Assembly: GCF_029227915.1 (NCBI RefSeq)
Contig: NC_079878.1
Span: forward strand, 24,515,501 to 24,579,500
DNA from: Hydractinia symbiolongicarpus
Lineage: Eukaryota; Cnidaria; Hydrozoa; Anthoathecata; Hydractiniidae
Direction of reading: 5' to 3'
DNA: 64,000 bases
The notes beneath the pieces are model-generated. The model was not told where the DNA came from. It saw only the letters and a list, made by a program, of their open reading frames with translations, and searched no databases. Made by a program: the position numbers and the translations under genes. Positions 20,266 through 31,446 of this stretch are shown in pieces (the first letter of the stretch is position 1; every line of letters begins with the position of its first letter).

Positions 20266-21547
20266 TGATGACAATTTGAGCCTTCCTTCTGTTGCATCAT
20301 CCACACCACTCAGTCCACCTAAAAAAATTCCCTGTTTGTCATCGGGCAATGTAATTCAACCTAAAGATACAACAAATAAAAAATATGGTAAAGAGAAAGT
20401 GATTACTTTAAAGGAAAAGCAAGATCTTCTAGTGGAAAAAGTAATGAAATCTCATATGTCTGTTGTAATACAAAACAGACCTAAAACTAATAATTTTTTA
20501 AATAAAGAACTAAATCTAAAGCAAAAGTGTCTTCAGTTGAATATTAAATATGAAGAACCTGAAGTCAATGAAACAATTACCGAAACAAAAAATAGGCGCA
20601 AGCGAATAACTTATAGATGCAAAAAAGGCGTTTGTAAAACAGCTGTGGGTAAACAGAAAAATTCAATTTTAAAAAACCCGCCTGTTACACTGCCAATCAC
20701 TACACACAATCAGAATAATATTTTGTCAACAAATTTACCAACTACACACTCCATATCAACAACTCAGTCAATGCCAACAAGTTCATCAATTGCACAGACG
20801 ATACCAAAAAATTTGCCAACCTCACAACAGTCAATACCAAAAAATTTGCCAACCACACAACAGTCCATACCAAAAACATCAACCATACAGTCAATGTCGA
20901 CAGTTGTCACAGGCAACCAGTCCAGTGATCAAGACAACATTTTTGGAAGTGAAACTGCCACCATTCATCAAAATCCCGATGTAGTGGCTGCTGTAATACA
21001 GTTTGAAGAAGGTGAGAAATTACATAGTTTATCAACCTGTAAAACTTGTCTTGAAACTCGACCAGTATTTCACGCAACACCTCCAATAAGACCTACTGCA
21101 AAAAATGAAACAAAACCAATTGCTGTTAAGTCTTGGAAAATATTCAGCGATGGTAGGTGTGATAGGTGTCACAGGGAGAGTCTTAGTCGTTTTAAACAGA
21201 ATGTTAAGACACCTGCTAGATTTTCAGGTATACTGTCAGCTGATAATGACGACTTGGGTCCGTTACACGATAACATTCGTCATAATGATATGCATTTTTT
21301 ACCAGTACCACCATATCTCCAAAATTTGACCATACTAGAAGTAGCATTAATTCGTCGTATTACTGTCATTATGAATATACACCTCCTGCGGTATGGCATG
21401 CTTGCATCAAAAGGTCATTCCATGAGTTTTCCTCAAAGAATGCAAATTGCTACTGAACTGCCATCATTACCGTCAGAAGTTGGAATAGTGGTTATTAAAA
21501 AGAAAGGAATTCAAAATTCAATTCAACAGTACTGTGCAAAGGGGTAA
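20266..21547 (+). pseudogene. Helitron protein, linker and Cys-rich DUF6570-like region
   Basis: It continues from the OTU in one open frame. A basic stretch is followed by a Ser/Thr/Gln-rich linker with imperfect repeats of QSIPKNLPTT (20800-20890). Next come CKTCLETRP and DGRCDRCHRESLSRFK, giving two CxxC pairs. Then come PPYLQNLTILEVALIRRIT and MLASKGHSMSFPQ, typical of the domain preceding the Rep region in invertebrate Helitrons. The frame ends at 21547 because of an AATTC duplication near 21510-21525; the next piece continues the similarity. Confidence 0.7.
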
Positions 21548-24121
21548 AGTTGAAAACGCATTACGGGGACTGTGTTTTGGATACCCAGAAGGGGGTGCTG
21601 AAGGTCCAGATACTAAAAATAAACATCAATACAATGGCTCTGATCACATTGACAAACCTTTAAAAGGACGCTACTTCCAGTTCCTGCCGAATGAATACTA
21701 TAAGGATGTCTCAATAAAATATGACCGCATTCAAAATTTACCAGAGATGCGTTCTGAATTACCTGATTTGCCAGTTGTGGAATTGCCAAATATCATACCA
21801 GAAGGAGATAAGGGTCCTGCTGAAAATCAATTTCAACAAAACTTACCTGACGATGACGAGAGTATAACCCGTTCTGGTTTAGTTTGCCCGGTTGAACCTA
21901 AAGATGCTGACAAAGAGTTACGAATAGTACTGGAGAAGCTCTTGGGTTCTGAAGATGCAGTTAATCAAGCTCTTCAACATGGCACAGTTGCGAATGCAAA
22001 TTTAGAATATACACGAGAACGGCCTATTCGGGAATTAAAAACTCCTGGGTTTTTTACTATGGCATACCCAACTGTTTTTATTAATGGAAATTGTGACTTA
22101 ACTGTTCCAAGGTTAAATAAAATTAACTTTGAGGAATACATCGAACATATATATTATTGTTCTTATAATCGTGTAGCACGTCATCCGTACTTGAAATTTT
22201 TCTTATTAAATATGCGTTTGCGAATGCAAGCATTGCAGCAGGGTAGCTTTCTTGTTTTCCAACAATTAAATGATGCTCATCTCACAATCGCTGAACTTCG
22301 AGATAATTTACAAAATGATGATGATTCAGTTCCACGTAAAATTATTAGTATTGGAAAAAACCTGGTAAATACCGATCCATACTGGAGAGACCAAAAAAAT
22401 AAATTGGATGCCATGCTTTTTTTTTAGACGAAATGAATTTGGCGATTTACCAGCATATTTTGATACCAACAGTTGTGCCGAATTTCATTGGAAACCATTG
22501 CATGAACTACTTATTAAGTATTATGCGTTGATAAACAATGTAAACGAAGATGCTGTACGCCAGCAAATGGAAAGTGATAATAAATTCAAGCGGGAAATGA
22601 TTCTACAAAATCTTCATATTGTGACACAGTATTTCGATGCAAGGACTATAAATTACTTCGCCACAGTTAGTAAAGAAGTATTTCAATATGATGACTATTG
22701 GTTGCGATATGAATTTGCTAAAAGTCGAGGTGAGATACATGGACACGCAATAATATCGTCATCTAAACATGCCCGGAAAGTCAAAACTATAATGGATAGC
22801 TTGTCTGATGATGTTGCAGACTCACAAGCATTAAAACCTGCAGCGCAAGAACTTCAAAATTGGTTACAAACAACAAATGAAAACAGTAATGACATTTTTT
22901 CACCAATGTTTACTTCACTGCATCCTGCTGGTGGAAATGAAATTATAGATACTTCTGGAATTAAAACTTGGGTTCCAAACAAAGATCAATGGGCCAGACC
23001 AGAGGGGACTCAAGCTCCACCGGACCATAACCCATTGGCACAAGAACTTTCGGATGTTGCTAGTCATGAAGGTGGTATAAAAGAGCAACATATCTATCTT
23101 GTGAACAGGATTGGCCTCCATAATTGTAATTCCAATTGTTTGCGTTATCGCCGTAAGAATAAAAAAGATACTGCTCCACAGAAGTACTGTCGCTTTCATT
23201 TTGGCGATCTTGATCCACAAACCAAAAAAACAAGTGGTAAAGAGATTCATCCTTTTAATGCTGTCATAACAGAAGGGGAACATCCTAGATATAAGGGACC
23301 ACGGGATCATCCTCGCTTGATGATGCATGTAAAAACCCATTATCGATCAGAACCTTCTCGCTCTACAAAAATACATTGCTAGTTATGCTTGCAAAGGTGC
23401 TGCTTCAACGGAAGATTTAGTACATGTTTATCGTCATCTCATTGAAAACACTGATGATGGAAGCACTGTTAAAAATTTGGCTCAACGACTACTTCAAAAA
23501 ATTGCGGGTTTAGTAGATGTTTCAGGTGCTGCGGCGGATTTCATTAATAGTGGTGGTCGTCTGAGTAGATGTAACAGAAATTTTCGATACATTAGTATCA
23601 GTGGTTTCCGAGCCTTGGATACGTCTGGTGAAGATGGAACTGTTACAAAAAGTAGCGCATTAGACAAATACTTAAGTGATAAGCGGAGAGAAACTGAGCC
23701 AGAAATATCATTATGGAACTGGAGCAAAAAGTGTAATTGTACCAGCAAAGTAGATCACGTCCCAGTTTTTACAGGAATATCAACAAAACCTGTCTGGCCT
23801 GTTACTGAGGACTATGCAAAAGCTATGCTCATTATATTTTCTGTTGGAACGTGGCACAATACCGAAGATTTGAAGGGACAACATGAGTCATTTGCTGCTG
23901 CTTTGGCTTCCCTTGTTCAAACTGAAGAATGCCCATCAATATTAATTGATTCATTGAAAGAGGCTAAACAATCATTCGATAAAAAAAGCGAGAGAACACA
24001 AAGTCACACCCGTGCAATCAATATTGAAACCAATTCAGTGTTCGGATTAATTATCTCAATATACAGATGCAAGTTCCCAATGTTTCCAAAATTCTGCCAT
24101 TGCACAAATGAACATAGGTAG
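21534..24121 (+). pseudogene. Helitron Rep (HUH nuclease) region, frameshifted
   Basis: Pieces 21534-22427, 22408-23382 and about 23360-24121 carry the Helitron-like N domain (YLKFFLLNMRLRMQALQQGS) and the metal-binding HUH motif as IHGHAI (His codons at 22738 and 22744). The Rep tyrosine motif is KYIASYACKGA (near 23370-23400), with the two Tyr four residues apart. The Rep makes the single-strand nick and joins ends during rolling-circle transposition. Breaks lie near 22415 (a run of nine T), between 23340 and 23370, and near 24060-24110. A Cys/His-rich segment HNCNSNCLRYRRKNK precedes the tyrosines. Confidence 0.8.
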
Positions 24122-26011
24122 AGCAATAATGAGAGATATTGCTAGGCACCATGTTGCTGATATCAATGAGCCGAATGTACAACAGGTTCTTCCTGATGGT
24201 GGGCCTACATTTGATTGGAATAATTATGCAATTCAAAGTTTTGGTAGTCAATGGCCAATTAATGCTGACATATGGTTACAATCTATATCTGAAGAAGCAG
24301 AAAAAAATGAATTGCAGCATGCTGAAGATTGTACTTTACCCCAAATAAAAATCTTAAATGCTAATGAATTACAAAGAACAGTCATTGGTATAAATCTTCA
24401 GCATTTATTACAAGTCGCAAAAGGAACTTTGCCAACAGGTACCCAGCCAATACGTTTATTAATACAAGGAACAGCCGGTGTCGGGAAAACAATTATCATT
24501 ACCGCGCTTACTAGAATCGTTCGTCGTATTTTTAAGCGAAATTCTGCTGTTATGAACTTGGCCCCAACTGGGGCAGCATCAGTCCTCATACCTAATGGTC
24601 GCACTATACACTCAATGACTCCACCACCACACAAACTTAAAAAAGAAAGAATTTAAATTCTATCCAGCTTTCTGACTATCCGTTGGGTGATGTAGCTCTA
24701 AGAAAGCTAAGAAAATATACAGGCATGCATGAAAACAATGAACTGAAATTGATTCAACTTAATATTGATCAATGTAGCATGCAGTCGAAGCTTCTAGTGG
24801 CTTGGTGCAGCCAAAGATTATGTGAGGCAACAGGAGACTTTGATAATTATTATGGAGGTGTACCAACTGTCAATTTCTTTGGGGACCTTGGTCAACTTGG
24901 ACCAATTCGTGCTTTGGATTTACATAAGCCGCCGAAACATGATGATTCCACAATCAACTTTGCTGGTTATGCAATCTATCGCTCATTTCACGATGTTATT
25001 GTTCTTACAGAAACAATGCGCCAAGGACCCGATCAGTTGGCCCTTCTACAGCGGCTACTTAGAATACGCAATGGATCGATTACTCAACAAGACTGGCAAG
25101 ATATAAATAGTCGTTATGAAAATGCTTTGCCCCATGCCGAAAAATGTAACTTTTTGCATGGTCGCGTCCTTACATTAATGGAAACATGGAATGAAGTTAA
25201 TGAAGAAAACCATAATAAATTAGCTAACCTTGGTGTGCCAGTTGCTGTTATTCCATCAAGAGGACGTGGTAAACATCACTCTTTAACTGATAAGCAACTG
25301 GGTCAAATACCACTAAGATCTTTAATGGCAGTTGGTGCAACTGTAATCCTTACCGAGAACCAAAAGGGTCTTACAGGCCTTGGCCTAAATAATGGTGCCA
25401 TGGGAAAAGTAATTGCAATCCTTTATTCACCAAATATGTCACCACCTGAATTTCCAATAGCTGTTGTAGTCGATTTCCCAAATTATAAAGGCCCGTCATG
25501 GATTCAAGAACATCCGAAATGGATACCAATTACTGCTGTTGAAGGTCGATGTGAGTCTGATTGTTGCAGCAGAAATGGCCTGCCGTTAATGCCAGGATAT
25601 GCAATAACTATTGCTAAAAGTCAGGGTATGTCAATTGGAGATGGTAAAACTGCCACCCACATGCGTATCAAGTTACAACAATCAATTCAGATGGAAAAAA
25701 GTAACCTTGGTACAGCTTACACTGCATTCTCCAGATGCGAAAAAGAAAGAAATTGGACACTTGTCGAACCAATTACTCAAGAACGACTCTTGTACATTAA
25801 TACACATCCCCGTATGAAAGCCAGACAAGAGGAAGAGAAACGCCTGAAGGCATTATCGAATAAAACTGTCAAAAAATACAATATCACTATGGAAAAGTAT
25901 ATTAACTTGTTGAAAGAACTTGACCAGTTTTGTGATGATGGTATTGAAGATGCAGTTTGTCCTTCACCATCTGTAAATTGCACATGTATAATATGCCTAT
26001 CTCATTCATAA
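24055..26011 (+). pseudogene. Helitron PIF1-family helicase region, one frameshift
   Basis: Walker A GTAGVGKT is at about 24469-24492. APTGAASVLIPNGRTIHSM is motif Ia-like. After a frame break near 24650, Walker B-like FFGDLGQLGPI, AVGATVILTENQKGLTGLGL, ITIAKSQGMSIG and YTAFSRCEK follow, ending at 26011 with CTCIICLSHS. This is the 5'-3' DNA helicase half that unwinds the donor strand. The second piece, 24683-26011, is 442 codons without a stop. Confidence 0.85.
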
Positions 26012-26089
26012 TGATAATTACAATCTGAATTCACCTACTTTGCAGACAATCACAATCTTGGCCACTAAAAACCATTCGAATTATGAGAA

Positions 26090-26940
26090 AGGTGCAAATG
26101 CAACCTGAACAAGGTGCATTGACATTACAGCTTTATACTGATTATTAATAGTGTTGTTGGAGGTGGAGGGGGAGGGTCATAACACAGCCTTACAAAGGTC
26201 TGTGATTGTTACATTAACCATAGAGACATTTGATATCCAGTTGCATATCTATTATTTCATCCGTACCCCATCTATCATCATACCACAATACCATACCGTT
26301 TTGACTTATCGCAATTATAACATATCGTTTCTAACCTACCGATCATCATACAACAATTACCATACCGTTTCGACTTATCGCAAATAGCATATTGTCTGTA
26401 CCCTACCGATCATCATACCACAATTAAACCATACCGTTTCGTCGTCTGTACCCTACCGATTATCATACCACAATTACCATACCATTTCGACTTATCGCAA
26501 TAAACATATGGAGTGTGCGAAGGAGGAGGCGCATGCCCGAATGCAACCTGAACAAGGTGCATTAACATTACAGCATTGTGCTGATTATTAATGGTGTTGT
26601 AGGCCAATTGCAGCCTGAACAAGGTGCATTAACATTACAGCTTTGTGCTGATTATTAATGGCGTAAGCCAATTGCAACCTGAACAAGGTGCATTAACATT
26701 ACGGCTTTGTGCTGATTATTAATGGCGTTGTAAGCCAATTGCAACCTGAACAAGGTGCATTAACATTACAGCTTTGTGCTGATTATTAATGGCGTTGTAG
26801 GCCAATTGCAGCCTGAACAAGGTGCATTAACATTACAGCTTTGTGCTGATTATTAATGGCGTTGTAGGCCAATTGCAACCTGAACAAGGTGCACATGCAA
26901 CCTGAACAAGGTGCATTACAGCATTGAGCTGATTGCATAA
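26090..26940 (+). repeat. Minisatellite block 1 after the Helitron gene
   Basis: Three modules: a GGTGGAGG-type G-rich start (26150-26175); a ~65-bp unit with TACCGATCATCATACCACAA and TTTCGACTTATCGCAA (26260-26510); and a 67-bp unit AACCTGAACAAGGTGCATTA...GCTGATTATTAATGG (copies from 26544, 26611, 26675, 26742, 26809). Each 67-bp unit has a small CAGC...GCTG hairpin. The same module order recurs at 27230-28225. Short frames here are repeat artefacts. Confidence 0.8.
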
Positions 26941-27229
26941 TTTTTTTTTTTAAGCAACTTAGGGGTTTGGTCAGATCTTCAGTTATTTTTTAGCCAACAT
27001 CTAGGACTGAAATTTCTTGCTTAATTTTATTTAACTAATCTTTTTAAATATATATGTAAACAGGGAGAGAAGAAAAGAAGTCATATTTTTGGTAAAAAAG
27101 AAATTTCTTGAAAATAAAGTGAAGTGTGCAACAAAGAAGTTTTGTAATTTTCTTTTCTCATAAGTTCAGTAACTTATAAAAGAGTTGCTTATAAAAAGAA
27201 AATGTGTATTAACATACAGGTCCAAATTC
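26941..27229. other. Unique AT-rich spacer between the minisatellite blocks
   Basis: It separates the two repeat blocks. I see poly-T, GAAAAGAAG-type purine runs and no coding frame. Confidence 0.5.
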
Positions 27230-28225
27230 AAAACATAAACAAAGTGCTTTAACATTACAGCATTATGCTAATTATTAACATACCGGACGAAATGCAACCT
27301 AAACAAAGTGCTTCAACATTACAGCATTATGCTAATTATTAACATACCGGACCAAATGCAACCCAAACAAGGTGCTTTAACCTTACAGCATTATGCTAAT
27401 TATTAACATACCGGACCAAATGCAACCTAAACAAGGTGCTTTAACATTACAGCATTATGCTGATTATTAATGGTGTTGTTGTAGGTGGAGGTGGAGGTGG
27501 AGGGTCATAAAACAGCCTAACAAATGTCTGTGATTGTTACGATAACTATGGATACATTTGATATCCAGTTGCATATCTATTTTATCTATACCCTACCAAT
27601 CATCATACCACAATTACCATACCTTTTCGACTTATCGCTATCAACATATCGTCTGTACCCTACCAATCATCATAACACAATTACCATACCTTTTCGACTT
27701 ATCGCTATCAACATATCGTCTGTACCCTACCAATCATCATACCACAATTACCATACCCTTTCCACTTATCGCTATCAACATATTGTCTGTACCCTACCAA
27801 TCATCATACCATAATTACCACCTGTTTTGACTTATCGCAACCAACTTATCGTCTGTATCCTACCAATCATCATACCGAAGTTACCATTCTGTTTCCACTT
27901 ATCACAATCAACATATGCAGTATGCGAAGGAGAAGGCGCATGACGGAATGCAACCTGAACAAGGTGCATTAATATTACAGCATTGTGCTGATTATAAATG
28001 GCGTTTTGGCCAAATGCAACCTGAACAAGGTGCACATGCAACCTGAACAAGGTGCATTAACATTACAGCTTTGTGCTGATTATTAATGGCGTTTTAGGCC
28101 AATTGCAACCTGAACAAGGTGCATTAACATTACAGCTTTGTGCTGATTATTAATGGCGTTGTAGGCCAATTGCAACCTGAACAAGGTGCACATGCAACCT
28201 GAACAAAGGTGCAGTACAGCATTGA
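27230..28225 (+). repeat. Minisatellite block 2, duplicate of block 1
   Basis: It has the same order as block 1. AACCTAAACAAAGTGCTTTA units come first (27240-27450), then GTTGTAGGTGGAGGTGGAGG, then TACCAATCATCATACCACAA units (27590-27900), then AACCTGAACAAGGTGCATTA units to 28225. The GCATATCTATTT-type lead-in also recurs. Non-autonomous Helitrons commonly carry such arrays near the 3' end. Confidence 0.8.
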
Positions 28226-28281
28226 GCTTTTTTTATTTAAAATGTTAATTACAACATAAATCTGTCCTTCATTTTAGATGT

Positions 28282-28323
28282 GACCTGCTGAGTCCCATTG
28301 GCTACCTTCTCGTGGTGCAGGTT
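28282..28323 (+). other. Conserved 42-nt hairpin, copy 3 of 3
   Basis: GACCTGC pairs with GCAGGTT around a 28-nt loop containing GGCTACCTTCTCGTGG. It again follows a pyrimidine tract plus AG (28276-28277). Two stem pairs are C-G where copies 1 and 2 have A-T and G-C. It sits just past the minisatellites, where the Helitron 3' end is expected. Confidence 0.65.
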
Positions 28324-28708
28324 GTCAAGAAGAGCTTGCAGACATCTACTATTTCTACTTGGGATATTAAAATTTAGTAAATATGTTTTTTAAATACACC
28401 TGATGTTGATAGGCATACACATTTTTTGAATAAGAAAAAAGTCTATATAAAAAACCCACAACTTACACAGGCCAAGTTTTAAGAAACATTTAAAAAACTT
28501 TATCAGGCTCAGAAATCTCTGACATCAAACTTATACATATAACATAAAAATACATACAAACATGTCATTTGTCAATGTTATTCATATATATCAAATTTAT
28601 AGTTTAGGCAGCAAATAAGGAAAATTTAAGAAACTCTAGGCTTAGCAAATGTTTAGGTTTCTTATAAAGAAACGTGTAATTAACCTCACTTTTACAAAAT
28701 TCACGAAC

Positions 28709-29167
28709 GTATACTTTAATTGGAGAAACTTTCGCGAGAGAAACTTTCGCGGAAAAAAAATTCGCGAAATTTTTTGGATAAACTTTCGCGAATGAAGAAA
28801 TTCGGAAAATTTCGCGAGATTAACTTTCGCGAATGAAGAAACCCGCAAATTTTTGCGAGATAAACTTTCGCGAACAAGGATTTTTCAGTTAGAAAAAACT
28901 TCAAAATTCTTAGCATAATTGAAAATGTTATAAATTTTCTTTCTTGAAATAAGATTTCTAAGTATTTTGTGCGTTTTTGGTGAAAAATGATAAAATAGCT
29001 TACTGGATAAACTTTCGCGAATGAAGAAATTCGAAAACTTTCGCGAGATAAAGTTTCGCGAATGAAGAAACTCGCACATTTTCGCAAGATAAAATTTCGC
29101 GAAAATGGCGAAAAATCGTGAATTCGCGAAAGTTTCTCTCGCAAAAGTTTCTCCAATTAAAGTATGT
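28709..29167. mobile_element. MITE with TTCGCGAA repeats
   Basis: The termini are inverted over more than 40 bp: ATACTTTAATTGGAGAAACT followed by TTCGCGAGAG on the left, and the complement ending CTCCAATTAAAGTAT on the right. The interior repeats AAACTTTCGCGAATGAAGAA about five times. Minus-strand frames with recurring FLHSRKFI come from the repeat and are not genes. Confidence 0.8.
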
Positions 29168-29443
29168 AAAATAGAAATTAACAAAAAAATGCAAAACATT
29201 AAAATTAAGTAGAATATGTGAATTTTGTCTACATGCTCTTCAACGAACAGCCAGGGCATTAAAACTTTCTGCTTTACAGGAAGTAAATTTTGTACACTTT
29301 CTTTATCCTTTTTCATGGCTAATTACAGAACAAAAGTAGAATATTTTCTACTTCCGTTAAAAGGCTTCATTTAAATGCGTCAAGATAGATATGAAACAAA
29401 TACTTTATTAGTTTTAAATTTATTTATAGATTTATAGATATTT
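29168..29443. other. No gene seen
   Basis: This is AT-rich flank between the MITE and the coiled-coil gene. The promoter of the latter may lie here, but no clear TATA box or start element could be chosen. Confidence 0.4.
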
Positions 29444-29915
29444 ATGAATAAAATGGCACAAAATGTTTCAATGGAGCATTTATTAGAAAAGGTCAATGTA
29501 AGTATTTTTATATTTTTTTTACCTATCTAGTACAATGATAAGGCATTTTTCATGATGCAAATTTTAAGATTTTTATGTGCTACTTTAAATAGTCAGATGA
29601 GATAAAATAAAGTGATTAGTCTGATCAACATGCAAGGGTTAGCATAATAGGTGCAGAGTATGGAATTAATTTATTGAGGGATTTTGTTGTAGGAGTTACA
29701 GCAGAGAGTGGACTCCCTGGAAGAAAAAGTTAAAGTAAGTTATACGTCGTAATTAGTTTGAAATGTAGAATGTGTTAAAGCAGCAACAATGTGATTAGAA
29801 AAATAGTATTAGATAAAAAGTTTACCAAGTTCACATTTTTATGGTAGTTTAGAATGTAGCATTTCCATAAGTTGTTTCATTCATTTAGGAATTAGAAACT
29901 AAGAAGGTTAATTAG
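29444..29915 (+). CDS. Tiny three-exon coiled-coil protein
   Basis: Proposed exons 29444-29497 (ATG AAT AAA ATG), 29693-29734 and 29889-29915 (TAG) have GT-AG introns in phase 0. The product is 40 residues: an N-terminal NVSMEHLLEKV, then ELQQRVDSLEEKVK and ELETKKVN. These form continuous heptads with Leu/Val at a/d positions, so a short coiled coil is expected. After the TAG the same frame continues through a second TAG and ends with an RGG-like GGSYSGGRGGKWF near 30105. No family recognised; it may be an exon set of a larger or decayed gene. Confidence 0.45.
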
Positions 29916-29921
29916 AGTTGG

Positions 29922-30004
29922 GACGCCTTTCGGGACTTCTGTGCCGAAAAACAGTCGTTGGGAGCATTTATCAGCTCCCAAAACTACAGGTCCTAGAAGG
30001 CGTC
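29922..30004 (+). other. Nested stem structure after the coiled-coil stop codon
   Basis: Outer stem GACGCCTT/AAGGCGTC (29922-29929 with 29997-30004). Middle pairs GGAC/GTCC and CTGT/ACAG (29933-29942 with 29986-29993). Inner hairpin TTGGGAGC/GCTCCCAA (29958-29965 with 29974-29981) with an 8-nt loop. Such a nested perfect fold over 83 nt is unlikely by chance. The second in-frame TAG lies in its 3' arm. Confidence 0.6.
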
Positions 30005-30665
30005 AGGTGGTGTTCGCGTTTACACCCAGGAGGACGACCGGAGGGGAAGGATGAACATGAAGAGGAGAGGAGGCAGCTATAGCGGAGGGAGGGGAGGAAA
30101 GTGGTTTTAGGGTTTTTTTTTGTTTTAAGTTTATTTTTTGTTAATTTGATCCAATTTATTTTAGTTTATCAAGTTATGTGTATATATATGAGAAAATTTA
30201 GTCTTTTTGTTGACGATGCAGCACTATAATTCTGTTTATTAACAATTGCGCCAAGATAGCTTTAGAGGGAGAAGTATAAAAGACTTTATACTTTAGTATT
30301 GTTCTTATTTTGTAGTAAAGTTTAGATCGGCGTTGTTCTTTAGTTTTCGAAGGTGATTTTTTAGTTTTTATTCTATCATCGACCACTTTTTGCAATTATT
30401 TATAAACTACAGACTGCGTACTTATTACTTTACATTTTCAAATATAAGCCTTGTTCTTTAGTTAAAATGTGAACATTTTGTTTGTTAATAATATATATAT
30501 AACGTATTTACTTGAAAAAGCAACACCCCTCCCCCAAATTATCTTCCTTTTTGGCGTAAATATTTAAAAAATGCCTTAAATAAGCGCCTCTATTTTCTCA
30601 GGTGTTAATTTCACACCAACTATTCAAAGCAGCGCTTTTTTAAAATAAAATTTGTTAACATAATA
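30005..30665. other. AT-rich DNA, RGG-like frame at the start
   Basis: Bases 30005-30105 hold the purine-rich frame ending GGSYSGGRGGKWF and TAG, discussed with the coiled-coil gene. The rest shows no coding signal. Confidence 0.35.
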
Positions 30666-30939
30666 CACGCTTTTTTATAAAAATAGTGTTTTTTTTGTTC
30701 AGGGTGAAGTATTCTTATGATTTAGCAAAATATGGGGGTGAAGTATTCTTAATGTAGTCTTATTTTTCAGAGTAAAGTTTTTGTCACATGTATGAACAAG
30801 AATAACTATTTCGCGACAGCTGAATATGTTTCTTTTTCTAAGCAAACTCACCCTGGAAATATTCTTAAGATATTCTTACAATTTAGGCAATTTTCACCCT
30901 GATATTCTTATAGAAGTTATTCTTATAAAAAAAAGCGTG
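30666..30939. mobile_element. Short MITE with GAAGTATTCTTA motifs
   Basis: CACGCTTTTTTATAAAAATA at the left and the inverse of CACGCTTTTTTTTATAAGAA at the right are inverted. Inside, CAGGGTGAAGTATTCTTATG recurs in direct and inverted forms. No target duplication is visible. Family unassigned. Confidence 0.5.
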
Positions 30940-31446
30940 CAGTTTAGCCATCTTTCTTTGACACATACATTTTTTGTTAGATTTATTACTTTCATTGTTT
31001 AGTTTAGAGAGAAGATAGAGCTATATTGTGGTGTCCTTGATTTTATTTAATAAGTGCCTTATTTTAGAATATAAAATTAGCACCCCCCTTTGAGAACTTA
31101 AAATTAAATAAGAGCCGCAGGTACTCAAGTACGGTACAGTTGAATTTTAAAAATTTTGTTAACATTTATAAAAGAATATAAACCATAAAATGTTGATATT
31201 TCTTTTTGAGAAGTTCCTTCTTTGTTTCACGTTTATAGGTGCCATTTATTTATATCAAAATCATAGTCCAAGCGGCAAAAATAATTTTTATGGTTAAAAA
31301 AGGAAAATTTAAGAAACTCCAATTATTTGAGCCTGAATCTGTTCTCATTTTGTTTTTATTTTTTAGAAAAATTTGAGTGCTTGTCTCTTATGAAATTGTT
31401 CTTATAAAAATGCGTATATTTTTTTCGATATGCCGTTTTTACTTCC
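30940..31446. other. No gene seen
   Basis: AT-rich DNA between the MITE and the Harbinger element. No frame or repeat was recognised. Confidence 0.4.

Noticed and set aside
24398-24634. Minus-strand frame over the Helitron Walker A
   Set aside because: It is the antisense shadow of a conserved coding region.
27524-27830. Plus-strand frames with YQSSYHNYH repeats
   Set aside because: Produced by the ~65-bp minisatellite; both frames are open because of the repeat period.
28642-29316. Overlapping minus-strand frames of 64-146 codons with FLHSRKFI repeats
   Set aside because: They are read through the tandem TTCGCGAATGAAGAA repeats of the MITE and occur in several frames at once.
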